Assembly: GCA_964017155.1 (NCBI GenBank)
Contig: OZ024862.1
Location: 43,537,219 to 43,601,218 of the forward strand
DNA: 64,000 bases
Source of the DNA: Oasisia sp. SBJ-2009
Taxonomy: Eukaryota; Annelida; Polychaeta; Sabellida; Siboglinidae
Direction: 5' to 3'
This document shows, one piece after another, positions 15,901 to 29,700 of the stretch (position 1 is its first letter; every line of letters starts with the position of its first letter). The position numbers were made by a program, and so were the translations under genes. The notes under the pieces were generated by a model. That model did not search any database. It saw nothing but the letters and a program-made list of their open reading frames with translations, and was not told where the DNA came from.

Positions 15901-16020
15901 CTGCAGGAGATCATTGACCAGCTGTGTATGCACACTGGTGACCCCAACATCCTCCCTCCGGCCAGTGAGCAGGTCATCCTGGATGCCACAGGGGTTGACC
16001 GCCTCGCCTGGTCATTCCAG
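583..16020 (+). CDS. MTSS1: MTSS1 exons encoding the distal IMD (I-BAR) domain
   Basis: Five exons (583-667, 1931-2022, 7959-8033, 13447-13604, 15865-16020) encode the second part of the IMD helical bundle. Basic stretches such as EYKRSRQEIKRATSD and LQKKLKKGK fit the known lipid-binding and F-actin-binding surface. The exon at 15865 closes the domain with SHLQEIIDQLCMHTGD and SSEQVILD-like residues (ASEQVILDATG), which match the family's IMD end. The domain is incomplete here because roughly its first third lies upstream of base 1. The exon-flanking introns carry boundary-derived tandem repeats, described separately. Confidence 0.9.
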
Positions 16021-17731
16021 GTACTCCGCTGTTTTTTGCTCTCTCTGTCACAGTCATCCAAGAGGGTGGTCTAGACGCTTGTCCTCGTTTTGTGTTTGAT
16101 TTCCACTCATTGTTGATCGTGTTATCCCCACATGTAATGTGCTTTGAGTCATCATGATGCCGCTATACAAATGATACCTTTCCAGTCCGCGATCCTTCCT
16201 GTTTCTTCCCTCTCTCCCAATCCCGGATATCTGTCATCCGTGTTCACATGGTCCTCCCATCCCAGTTGTGGTCTTCATTATGAAGCCAAGCTCATTGATA
16301 ACATGTAGCTGATGCACAGATTAAAGTCTGATACAGTCAGATAAAAATAAAGTCTTTCTTTGTCAGGACTTACTGCGATATAAGTGCTTCAGTAAGCAGC
16401 CAGACTGACCCAACCAAGAACAGTAGTGTTTTATGTTGTGATCCACGTTAGTTTTACTTTGGTATTCACAGTGTAAACGTTAATAAAATAATGTAACGAT
16501 TTTATTGTTCAGTTTTATTATCCACAGTACACTGAGTGTTCTGCTTCCACCCCTCTTGCCTGCCCCCCACTCTTGCCTGCCCCCCACTCTTGCCTGCCCC
16601 CCACTCTTGCCTGCCCCCCACTCTTGCCTGCCCCCCACTCTTGCCTGCCCCCCACTCTTGCCTGCCCCCCACTCTTGCCTGCCCCCCAATCTTGCCTGCC
16701 CCCCACTCTTGCCTGCCCCCCACTCTTGCCTGCCCCCCACTCTTGCCTGCGCCCCACTCTTGCCTGCCCCCCACTCTTGCCTGCCCCCCACTCTTGCCTG
16801 CGCCCCACTCTTGCCTGCGCCCCACTCTTGCCTGCGCCCCACTCTTGCCTGCGCCCCACTCTTGCCTGCGCCCCACTCTTGCCTGCGCCCCACTCTTGCC
16901 TGCGCCCCACTCTTGCCTGCGCCCCACTCTTGCCTGCGCCCCACTCTTGCCTGCGCCCCACTCTTGCCTGCGCCCCACTCTTGCCTGCGCCCCACTCTTG
17001 CCTGCCCCCCACTCTTGCCTGCCCCCCACTCTTGCCTGCCCCCCACTCTTGCCTGCCCCCCACTCTTGCCTGCGCCCCACTCTTGCCTGCGCCCCACTCT
17101 TGCCTGCGCCCCACTCTTGCCTGCCCCCCACTCTTGCCTGCCCCCCACTCTTGCCTGCGCCCCACTCTTGCCTGCCCCCCACTCTTGCCTGCCCCCCACT
17201 CTTGCCTGCCCCCCACTCTTGCCTGCGCCCCACTCTTGCCTGCGCCCCACTCTTGCCTGCGCCCCACTCTTGCCTGCCCCCCACTCTTGCCTGCCCCCCA
17301 CTCTTGCCTGCCCCCCACTCTTGCCTGCCCCCCACTCTTGCCTGCGCCCCACTCTTGCCTGCGCCCCACTCTTGCCTGCGCCCCACTCTTGCCTGCGCCC
17401 CACTCTTGCCTGCGCCCCACTACAGAGCAGTGAACACACATTTAAAGTCCCCGAAGGTGTCTGTAACTGTCGTTGTTGCTGTGTCAGACCCCGCCCAGTT
17501 CGCCAAGCTCCCTCGGCTCGAGGAAGTCAAGCATGTGCAGCATCAGCAGCGCCAACAGCTCGTCAAGCGGCTCCATGCACCTGCACCACTCACCCGCGCA
17601 CCACTTCCGACACAAGGGCACCACACAGGTAGGAGCACCACCCTACCAAAACAGGGTCACATCGTACTTGGCTTAGGGTGTGTGCCCAGACAGGGTAGTG
17701 GCTGTCCAGTTGTGTACATCCACTGCATATG

Positions 17732-17767
<36 letters not shown>

Positions 17768-20700
17768 CACTGAATATACACAACTGGGCAGCCTTCTTTC
17801 TGTCCTGGGATTATGAATAACATATATATAATTTCAGTTCTACTGCCCACAGAAGCCATGATCACTGAATACTGCATTCCAAAAATCGACTGCATCACAT
17901 CAGCTCATGATTTCGGCTGCAATAACGGATTTTATCAAAAGGAATATCATATATCTGAAAGTTGAATATTCAACAAGTAATGTATTTATAATATACACTG
18001 TATTTTTATTTCATTATCATAAACCTGTCAAATACGCCATTCACAATTTGGATAATGACCCAATATTCTGCCGGTGTTAGATGCAGGTTTACCTCCGTCA
18101 GTAATGTTTATAAAGTTTTATTGCCGGTGTTATTTATTTATTTATGATCGTCACTGGCTGTTGCTGACAAAATACATCACTAATATTATAAAATAATCCA
18201 TTTATGTTAATTGTTACATGGTAAATTGCCATTGATGACATAAATAACGTTGTCTGCCAGTTTAGCATTTTGCAGTCAGTTACACAAAAAATGCAAATCT
18301 CAAAATAATTCAACAAGGCGATAATCCATGATTAGCAATATTTCAATGCTAAGGCATCACTCTTAAAGCAATATATTACATGTGCTTCCACATAGCAGAT
18401 AATTGTGTGTAAAAATTATCTGAATCACAGACATCATCCATGGCACAATAGCATACATGTTAAGTTTTGGAAATGCCAACGTGGGAGATTTATATGTAAA
18501 TCGGAGGGTCTCGAGGGGAAAACGGTATTTTATACGTAAATTAGAGGCTCTTGGAAACCGGGGCTACTGTATGTAAGACGTCTCAGACTCGATTGCAATT
18601 AGTTAACTGGCATTGCTATTCATTGTGAGGTGACCCTGAAAAACATTTGAGACAATGCCCAGCCAGAAATAAACCAATTATCCGCACCCAGTAAGGTAAA
18701 TTACATACAATTTTTTTGTTTTGGGTGGACTGAAAACCGGAAAAAGCCGGATGCTCCCGCAAATTTGTTCACTTCGTTTCGATGAAATTGTGGGAGATTA
18801 GTTCTCCCGCGCGTGAGATCGGTAAAAATTTCCTGTAATTGCGGGAGTCTCCCGCCAAATGCGGGAGACTTAACATGTATGCAATAGGACTCTGTCGTAT
18901 TCAAGTGTCATACACCATGAGGCTGCAGTACTGTTTTGTTGCACTGAAATATGTAAAGTAAAATTTGGGGGTCAATGTATTACAGATATCAGATGGGACA
19001 TTGTCAAAAAATTATTTCAGTGTAACAAATGGTCCAGCTCAAAACTATATATAATAAATTGATCATGCTGTATTCATGGCATCAAATATATTACACAAAT
19101 GGCACTGTCCTGAATGGTTAGTCTTAAAAGAATATATAAGTGCACCAACAAATTATATATTTTGACTAATTACAGAAAATGCTATGTCCAGAAGGTTAAT
19201 TTAGGAAAGTGTGTAACGTGCCTAAATGATGAAACGAAATGCTTGCAAAGCATCGCGGTTTATTGTGATTTTCAGGTGTGTGGTTGTTAATTGTGGCTTT
19301 GTTGTGAATACATTAATTCAACACGTTTTGTAACTTTGTAGTATTGTGTAAACACATGCAGCAGTACATTGCAGGTTTACCTTCAGTTCTGGTGTTATAG
19401 AGTCTTGGGCGAAGGCATCGTAGATGTCTGCTCTATCAGACAAACACGATGGTGAGGTTACTTAGTCGCAATTGTTCTCCAACATTTGTCTGGCCTTGCA
19501 TCGAGCAGCAGGTTTATGGATGCAATCAATTATTATTTTTTCATTCTTCCGAATTAATATTTTGTTTTTTGTCTTCATAGAAATGCCAAAATAGCTTAGG
19601 AGCTAGTATTCTTAGGACAAACCATTCTGCCATTTTTGGGTGTGACATTCTTTTGCCCATCTGTATTTGGGGTTAAGTGCCCGTAGTTCACAAGGAAGCA
19701 TTTTAGTAAGACAACACGATGGAAGTCAAAAAATAAATATTACTTTAAAAAATATTTTTTTATAAAAACATAAACAAGAAATAGCATCGAGCCATACTAT
19801 ATAGACAAGTTTGCAGGCGAGGTGAGTATCATAATATGGGAAACTGTTGCAGGTAGTATATAAAACAGGTAACAATTGTACCAACTCTGGTGGCACGGCC
19901 CAGCCCTGGTGTAGACTCAGTCATGATGATAGCTGTGTCAGATCCCTGGGGCATGCCGCTGATTTTTACTTTGCCTTCTATGCTTTGTTCAGCATTTATT
20001 TGAAAACTTCTTCACTGTTCTGCTTCATAAAGACCTATCGAGGTTTAAATCCTTACTTTTTTTACTTTTGTTTGAAATGTCAAGAATAGAAAACATTGAT
20101 CTCAGTAGGATCATACTATTACTATTCTCTTCTGAGAATGTACAAAAATGCAATGTATGCAACAATACATTTCGAACAATGCTGCACAGATTAATATTTC
20201 TGACACCTATAGTCTCACAAATGAGTTGTAGAAAGCTCATTGAAAACTAACATTTTACGTATATTGTTAGATTTCAATGAACTTTTTCACAAAATCCAGA
20301 AGAATTATTTCAGAACCACAATATATTAACTTTTTAGTTTTAATAGGGAATCTCCCTGCTGTGTCCTTTGAAGCGTGACCATTTGCGATGTTTATTTGTG
20401 CATGTTGCTGCTGCGTCATCACGGCTGAGCGAGCGGCTGTCTCTTGTGTTGGCAGCAGCTGTTGCCTGGGACCATCCGACTGTCCAGCATCTCCTCCCAG
20501 GACTCCGGCTTCACCTCCCAGGACACCCTCTTCCTAAAGCCTGCCACCCCTCCCCCACACATGAGAAAGGTAGATACTCTTCCTAAAGCCTGCCACCCCT
20601 CCCCCACACATGAGAAAGGTAGATACTCTTCCTAAAGCCTGCCACCCCTCCCCCACACATGAGAAAGGTAGATACTCTTCCTAAAGCTTGCCACCCCTCC

Positions 20701-23700
20701 CCCACACATGAGAAAGGTAGATACTCTTTCTAAAGCCTGCCACCCCTCCCCCACACATGAGAAAGGTAGATACTCTTCCTAAAGCCTGCCACCCCTCCCC
20801 CACACATGAGAAAGGTAGATACTCTTCCTAAAGCTTGCCACCCCTCCCCCACACATGAGAAAGGTAGATACTCTTCCTAAAGCTTGCCACCCCTCCCCCA
20901 CACATGAGAAAGGTAGATACTCTTTCTAAAGCCTGCCACCCCTCCCCCACACGTGGGAAAGGTACATACACTTTCTAAAGCCTGCCACCCCTCCCCCACA
21001 CATGCGAAAGGTACAGACACTTTCTAAACTAAAGCCTGCCACCCCTCCCCCACACATGAGAAAGGTACAGACACTTCCTAAAGCCTGCCACCCCTCCCCT
21101 TCACATGAGAAAGGTACAGACACTTCCTAAAGCCTGCCACCCCTCCCCTTCACATGAGAAAGGTACAGACACTTCCTAAAGCCTGCCACCCCTCCCCCTC
21201 ACATGAGAAAGGTACAGACACTTCCTAAAACCTGCCACCCCTCACATGAGAAAGGTACAGACACTTCCTAAAGCCTGCCACCCCTCCCCTTCACATGAGA
21301 AAGGTACAGACACTTCCTAAAGCCTGCCACCCCTCCCCCTCACATGAGAAAGGTACAGACACTTCCTAAAGCCTGCCACCCCTCCCCCTCACATGAGAAA
21401 GGTACAGACACTTCCTAAAGCCTGCCACCCCTCCCCCTCACATGAGAAAGGTACAGACACTTCCTAAAGCCTGCCACCCCTCCCCCTCACATGAGAAAGG
21501 TACAGACACTTCCTAAAGCCTGCCACCCCTCTCCCTCACATGAGAAAGGTACAGACACTTTCTAAACTAAAGCCTGCCACCCCTCCCCCACACATGAGAA
21601 AGGTACAGACACTTTTTAAAGCCTGCCACCCCTCCCCCACACATGAGAAAGGTACAGACACTTTCTAAAGCCTGCCACCCCTCCCCCACACATGAGAAAG
21701 GTAGACACTCTTTCTAAAGCCTGCCACCCCTCCCCCACACATGAGAAAGGTACAGACACTTTCTAAAGCCTGCCACCCCTCCCCCACACATGAGAAAGGT
21801 AGACACTCTTTCTAAAGCCTGCCACCCCTCCCCCACACATGAGAAAGGTACAGACACTTTCTAAAGCCTGCCACCCCTCCCCCACACATGAGAAAGGTAG
21901 ACACTCTTTCTAAAGCCTGCCACCCCTCCCCCACACATGAGAAAGGTAGACACTCTTTCTAAAGCCTGCCACCCCTCCCCCACACATCTGAAAGGTAGAT
22001 AGACTAGATACACACCTAAAACACCTAAAGCCACACACAACAGAAAGGTAGATACACACCTAAAGCCTGCCACCCCTCCCGCGCACTTCTGAAGAGTAGA
22101 CAAATGCTTCCTAAAAAGCCTGCCATCCGTACCATACACATCAGTAATGTAGACACACACACATCCTAAATCCTGCCACCCCACACATCTGAAAGGTAAA
22201 TATACTCTTTTTAAACCTCCCATCAGAAAGATAGATACACTCTTTCAGAAGCCTCTCTCCTCCCACATGTCAGAAAGGCATGCTTGTCCGGGACACCGTT
22301 ACAGCATATAGATGTTAGAAAGTTCTGCATAGCTCTGTTATTATGTTACCATACAGTAGCCATTATATGCTTCATTCTTTGCGCAGCTAATTTTTTCCTG
22401 CATGCTAATGTTGTTTGAATTACTTTGCTTTTAAATATTACCAGAGTTGTATTTTGGCAACTGAGGGACATATGGTTCGGGAAATCACTAATGACATGAT
22501 TTAACATTTGCAAGAAATTAATGATGTTAACCAATGTTGCAGTGGATTTATTTAATCAACTTAACATTTGCTGTCTGTCAGCTCTTGGTTGGACTGCATT
22601 GCAAGTGAACGTGGCATTTGTGTTTTTTGAATTAATCAGGGTAACCAGATGTGTTTAGTATTAACCAACAAGATAGTACACCCCATTTTCACCACCCTGA
22701 ATTGTGTGTAGACCGTTGTATGGCCTGTTGAGTGGCCAGTGAAAACGTAAGACGTGTTTTATTCGTGAAAATGTTCATTAAGTTGGCAGTATATTATTTG
22801 AAAAAAAATTCATCATTACACAACTAGCAATTTGACTTACTTCTACGTTTCGACCACCATCGGCGGCCTTCTTCAGGAACTGGATGTTCGGTGGTCACTG
22901 CTCGCTAGATGGCGTGGCGAGCAGACTGTCCCACATGTGACTTAGTCTGTAGCCCCCCTCATCTCTGTTCCTAATCAGTGACCATTGAACATTCAGTTCG
23001 TGAAGAAGGTCGCCGATGGTGGTCGAAACGTAGAAGTAAGCCAAACTGCTAGTTATGTAATTATGAAATTTGTTTCGAATAATAAGACGTGTTTGTTGTT
23101 TCAGAACTCGCTGCAGGAGTGCGGCAGCTGCACCAGCAGCAGCAGTGGCACAGGCACAGACACGAACATCACCCCACCCTCACCCCCCTTCCCCGCCCAA
23201 TCCTCCACCTCAGCCTCGACCTGGGACAACTGGCCGGACCCCCCGAGGATCACACACCCCGAGTCTTCGAGTGTCGTTGAGCGCCCCCACACGATCTCAA
23301 CCGCCTACGAGACGTACCACACTCACAGTCGCCCCGCCCTCACGTCACAGACCTTCGAACGCCCCGACTCTCAGACTGCACCCTGTACCCCGTCTCCTTA
23401 CGCGGTGCCATTCGCTCTCGCCACCGATAGCAAGCCCCCTGTTGGACCGAAGCCACGGGGACGCCCAGTGGCGCCACCTGTGGTTCCAGACTTCAATATG
23501 GGCAACAACGATCAAAGTAAGACAGCGGAGAGTCAATTGTATAGTCGTCCTGAAGACTATGTCCGAGTTGTTTTCAAGGAAGCAATGTGTAATTGAAGAT
23601 ATCCACTCTACCACATTAGTGGAATTGTTTTATTTGTTGCAAAATATTTGACTTTGGCATTGGGCACAATTGCTCATTAGATCTTTTTTGTGTGATGTGT

Positions 23701-26700
23701 ATAATTTGTGTTTTAATGTATCCCTTTTCAGTTCGTTAAAAAGTGCCTATGTTTGGGACTGCCATTAATAATGTCTTGGTATATCTTGCGTAATCATCCG
23801 TTGTTATAGTGATATCTTTGTATTTTGAATTAGTTAAATCAGAATGAGCTAGCAGTGATTGTGGTTGTTAACTCTTGTACTGATGCACCTTTGAGCTTGG
23901 TTTCCAAGGATTTAGGCACAACAGAAATTGTCTTATTATTATTATTGAGACGATTTTGATTTCTCCGCCAGTTGTGCCCCAGCCTATCTACATGAACGCT
24001 GATGAGTTGACTGCCAGCACAGGTCAGAGGCCAGAGAGGACGGAAAGGTCATACTCAATGCCTGGCCAGGTAAGCATGAAACACAACAATTTGTTCTAAG
24101 TCCCTGCTATGGCTGCCTGTCACCCCCTACCCAAGTACGTCACTAATGTAGCCACTGTTGATGGTACGATGTTCCTCGCTTTCAAAGTTGCTGCATAAGT
24201 GCTACATTTGTGATTAACTTTGTTTACAGTATGCATGTACTAATTACGGGTAACCGTACTGATTGCTAACACAGTAAGTATAGTTATATGTAGTCAGTAC
24301 TAACATGTTTTCATCTGGTGGAACCAACAGAACCAGTGTTGAAGTCTGGCTGCCGTGTTAACCTTGCGTTGCTTTTGTCTTCTGGAAGAGGCACTATAAG
24401 CCATTCGGCACTTTGAAGTAAAATATCTCATGCATGGGGCAGATGTACCCCATTGTGGACATCATTTCTCAACTACAACCAACAGAACCACTCAAGTCAG
24501 ACCAGAAGCATCCAAGCACTTCTAATTCTGCCAATGGCCTTCTTTGTAAGAGGACATTCATTTATTCATGGCTGAACGAAACAGTGTGGGGCATGTTAAA
24601 AAGCTGGATCAGGATGATGACAATGATGTCACACTGCATTTGACATAAAAGAACTAGTTCCAGTATCCCAGTCATTCCATTAAAAGAATGCTCTTTGTCA
24701 TGAGAACAATATGACATCACTGTAACAATGCTAAATTAGCTGTGTTTCTCCCAAACTGACTTGAACATTTTTCAGCATGTTTCTCCACTGTAAAGAAGTT
24801 AAATCGTCTGATAGATGCCACCCACAAAAGTATACCTTATATTTAGCAAGTGTTATCTTAAGGCAGTCAGCACCAGAAGGGAAATGGAGACAGAGAGTCC
24901 AGTGGTTGCCTCACAGTCTCCCCTGTCAGTACGTAGACAACTAGTCTTGCTAATGACGTGTGTCCTGCTTCCTCCTACCCAACCTTGCTTCTAGCCCGAA
25001 GTGTCTGCACTAAGTCGCGTCATAGAGGAACTGAATAACAGCACGGCAGCCTTGCGGAAACTTCCGGCAAACATCCGACGCAATACACTTGCCAGCTGTG
25101 ACTGCCAGGCAAGACTGAGCCCTTCATGTCGTACTGCCAGCCTCCCTTGCATGCTGCATGTGTAGATGTCTTTGTTGTAGGAAGTCCTGTTCTCCTGGGG
25201 CTGTCTCTATCACTGTCTACTGTATACCGCCTTATAAACATGCAAGGCTCATTATGCTGTTAAATCATGATATAGACTATATGAAATACACTAAAGCATA
25301 ATTTATTATGCTGTTAAAATAATGATGATGAATAACAGAGATTTAGATAATGTGAAATAGTTATTATCTGAATTTGAATTATGAAACAATGTACATGTAT
25401 CTTTTGTATCATAAATCCTGAGGAATGGATACTGCCCTATATAGAACTTACCTTTTTATTTGTTTAATTTGACAATTTAATTTAGTTGGACCAAACAGCA
25501 GAAATTAGTATAATAATGCCATAGTAATGCACTTCCTCATTTTGATGTTCTTATGTGAAAAAAAGCTGTTCATTGTTTTCTGTAGATTTTTTCTAGTATA
25601 AATTATCGGCACATAGAGAAGTGAATGTTTTTGTTTATATGTGGTGGTTTCTATCAGGTGTGGTACGGTAGTTTGTAAGGCCTGCAATGGGAGATGAGAG
25701 AGTCATGATGTGGACCTTATGTCAGTCGCTTCCTGGATACCTCCTGTTCCACATGCCAGGGTTGTGTTTTGATATCCTGGAGTGTTATCACCTGGCGACT
25801 ACTCGGAGGTCTTCTCCTTCACTCGCTCAGTCCATCAGGGCTCATGTCTTCCAAGTCTGTCATCTCGATGTGACTTAGGATGGTGTTGTACAGATATACA
25901 CTGCTCTGTGTTGATTTATTCTCTATTTATGTAGTATAACTCATTTGAAAACTGCAATTATTGTTTTTTGTTTCTGTCATTTTCATTTCCACTCATCCTC
26001 TCAAACCAGTGGGTGCAACTGCTGGAAGTATAATGAAAACTGTCACCACCAGGTTGCACCACCAGGTCTAGTTTGATGGTGTCACAGAAATAGTGTTCTC
26101 TGTGAAACATATTTTGTTTTGAAAGAGCTTAAAAATAGTGAGGAAAAAATTAACTTATTTGTTCTGCAATCTATAATGTAATCATGAGTTAATATCATAA
26201 ATAGGTAAGTTCATCAAATAAACAATTAAAATTAAATAGGAGCTTGCATTTCGTTGTTAATAAAAATACATCAATGTGGAATGATGGGTTTTGCTTAGGA
26301 GGTCATATCTTTGTGAATTGTGCCAGAACACAGAGGTGGATGATGAGGCTGAGCTGGAGTGGCAGGTTGTCATCACTGACCTCTATATTACTTTATATAG
26401 GTCAGTGGTTGTCATCGAGAGTGTCAGGTGACACACTTGTCTCCTGTCACTGCCAGTAGATGACAGCTGGACATCCGGCTACTAGTCTTCTCTTTCACAG
26501 TTAGCTATATTCTGTCCACTGACAGTCAGCTGTGTCCCCGTCACAGCCCCCAGCTCCGGGTGTCATCCATCAGACAACCCTACAGGACAACCACCTCCCA
26601 TACATTGGGTCATATTCCACCCTCTCCCTGTGATCTCTCACCCCAGCCCTCAGGGTCACGGTCACGCTCAGTGCCTTCAGCCCAGATTGACCTCTCAGTA

Positions 26701-29700
26701 GATTAGCTCCTTGGATTGCATGTGTGCTGTCAATGTTTGGTCTTCTGTACACATGTAATTTTGTATATAACGTGGTTTTTTAACCTAGCATTTTTTGTTG
26801 TTGAATTTTTATAAAGATGACTGAACATTATTTATGAATTGTGAGTTTGTAACATTTAATAAAAAGTTGTTGAGAAAACATGGTGATAAATACAGTAAGT
26901 TGTGAACAATAAATCAGTAATAACTATTTAGAGTTTGGTTTATGGTGTATCTTAGATGTTGGATCAAATATCTTATGTTTATATGTTCTTTACATTATTC
27001 CACTTCACTGACTGTTGTTTTGCCTGATGTGTTGTCAGCCTATCTTCAGGGTTTGTTTAATTAACTTTAGAAGATGAATAATGTTTAGATTGTTGTTATT
27101 TTGAATTTTTTAAATGGCAAAGCAAGTGGCTTGCTCTAGGTTTAGAGTCGATTCAGTAATATTACATGTATACATTGTTTATTGTAAAAATATTAGCTGC
27201 TCCTATAATTTTATTTCCATCATACACACCTGTGTTTGTTTACCACTACTGAAAATGTATAACCAATAATAAACTAGAGAATGATTGTTTCCATTGTCTA
27301 GGCACAATAGTATACATATGCAATTAATAACAGATCTGTTTTTTTTTCTAGATGTTCAAAGTCGTGCATTACAGTAATTTGTGTCCAGACTATAGAGTGA
27401 ATCATTAATTGCTTAAAAACTCTACTTGCCTTGCGCTGAAAGCTGAAATTGTATTTATTGTGGTGACAGTGTGCCCTTGTTTGTAATATCATGTGAACAG
27501 TTTTGTTTGTCACTCCTGTTAGCACAGGTTCCCGAGGATTTAGGGTAAATAAATCTACAATATCCTTTGTTTTAATGCAGACTTTAATGACTTGTTCTGT
27601 GGCTCTGAGGTGGCTGGAGATATAGGCACAGTAGAATGAGTATTATAACAGTATCAGTTGATTGTGATGGCGTGGTAGGCTCTCACTGTTGACTTGTGTG
27701 TTTCAGTCGCCCCACAAGTCAGTGGAGCTGGAGCAGGCTATAGTGGAGCTGGACGCCAGCACCATGGCCCTGGAGCTCCAGTACGACCAGCGCTCTGGCT
27801 ACGGCTCCCCTGCCCACGGCTCATACAACCAGTTCCCAGAAGACACGCCAGGTAACTACACTATCATACAACTCCATAGAAGACACACCAGGTAACTACA
27901 CTGTCATACAACTCCATAGAATACACACCAGGTAACTACACTATCATACAACTTCCTAGAATACACACCAGGTAACTACACTATCATACAACTCCCTAGA
28001 AGACACACCAGGTAACTACACTATCATACAACTCCCTAGAATACACACCAGGTAACTACACTATCATACAACTCCCTAGAAGACACACCAGGTAACTACA
28101 CTATCATACAACTCCCTAGAATACACACCAGGTAACTACACTATCATACAACTCCCTAGAATACACACCAGGTAACTACACTATCATACAACTCCCTAGA
28201 ATACACACCAGGTAACTACACTATCATACAACTCCCTAGAATACACACCAGGTAACTACACTATCATACAACTCCCTAGAATACACACCAGGTAACTACA
28301 CTATCATACAACTCCCTAGAATACACACCAGGTAACTACACTATCATACAACTCCCTAGAATACACACCAGGTAACTACACTGTCATACAACTCCCTAGA
28401 ATACACACCAGGTAACTACACTGTCATACAACTCCCTAGAATACACACCAGGTAACTACATTATCATACAACTCCCTAGAATACACATCAGGTAACTACA
28501 CTATCATACAACTCCCTAGAATACACACCAGGTAACTACACTATCATACAACTCCCTAGAATACACACCAGGTAACTACACTATCATACAACTTCCTAGA
28601 ATACACACCAGGTAACTACACTATCATACAACTCCCTAGAATACACACCAGGTAACTACACTATCATACAACTCCCTAGAAGACACACCAGGTAACTACA
28701 CTATCATACAACTCCCTAGAATACACACCAGGTAACTACATTATCATTCAACTTCCTAGAAGACACACCAGGTAACTACACTGTCGTGCAACTCCATAGA
28801 ATACACACCAGGTAACTACACTATCATACAACTCCCTAGAAGACACACCAGGTAACTACACTATCATACAACTCCCTAGAATACACACCAGGTAACTACA
28901 TTATCATTCAACTTCCTAGAAGACACACCAGGTAACTACACTGTCGTGCAACTCCATAGAAGACACACCAGGTAACTACACTATCATACAACTTCCTAGA
29001 AGACACACCAGGTAACTACACTGTCGTGCAACTCCCTAGAAGACACACCAGGTAACTACACCATCATACAACTTTCTGGAAAACACCAGGTAACAACCAT
29101 AACTTATCATACAGCTTCCTAGAAGACACCAGCTACACTGTCATACAACCACTTCATAGAAGACACCAGCTACACTGTCATACAACCACTTCATAGAAGA
29201 CACCAGCTACACTGTCATACAACCATTTCCTAGAAAACACCAGCTACACTGTCATACAACCATTTCCTAGAAGACACCAGCTACACTGTCATACAACCAT
29301 TTCCTAGAAGACACCAGCTACACTGTCATACAACCACTTCATAGAAGACACCAGCTACACTGTCATACAACCACTTCATAGAAGACACCAGCTACACTGT
29401 CATACAACCATTTCCTAGAAGACACCAGCTACACTGTCATACAACCATTTCCTAGAAGACACCAGCTACACTGTCATACAACCATTTCCTAGAAGACACC
29501 AGCTACACTGTCATACAACCATTTCCTAGAAGACACCAGCTACACTGTCATACAACCATTTCATAGAAGACACCAGCTACACTGTCATACAACCATTTCC
29601 TAGAAGACACCAGCTACACTGTCATACAACCATTTGCTAGAAGACACCAGCTACACTGTCATACAACCATTTGCTAGAAGACACCAGCTACACTGTCATA

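Noticed and set aside
16480..17816. Large overlapping ORFs of Cys-Leu-Pro-Pro-Thr-Leu-Ala or Gln-Ala-Arg-Val-Gly type on both strands
   Set aside because: Neither 17-bp unit contains a stop in any phase, so five or six frames stay open by construction. The 3' part in one frame overlaps the true MTSS1 exon at 17488 in a different frame.
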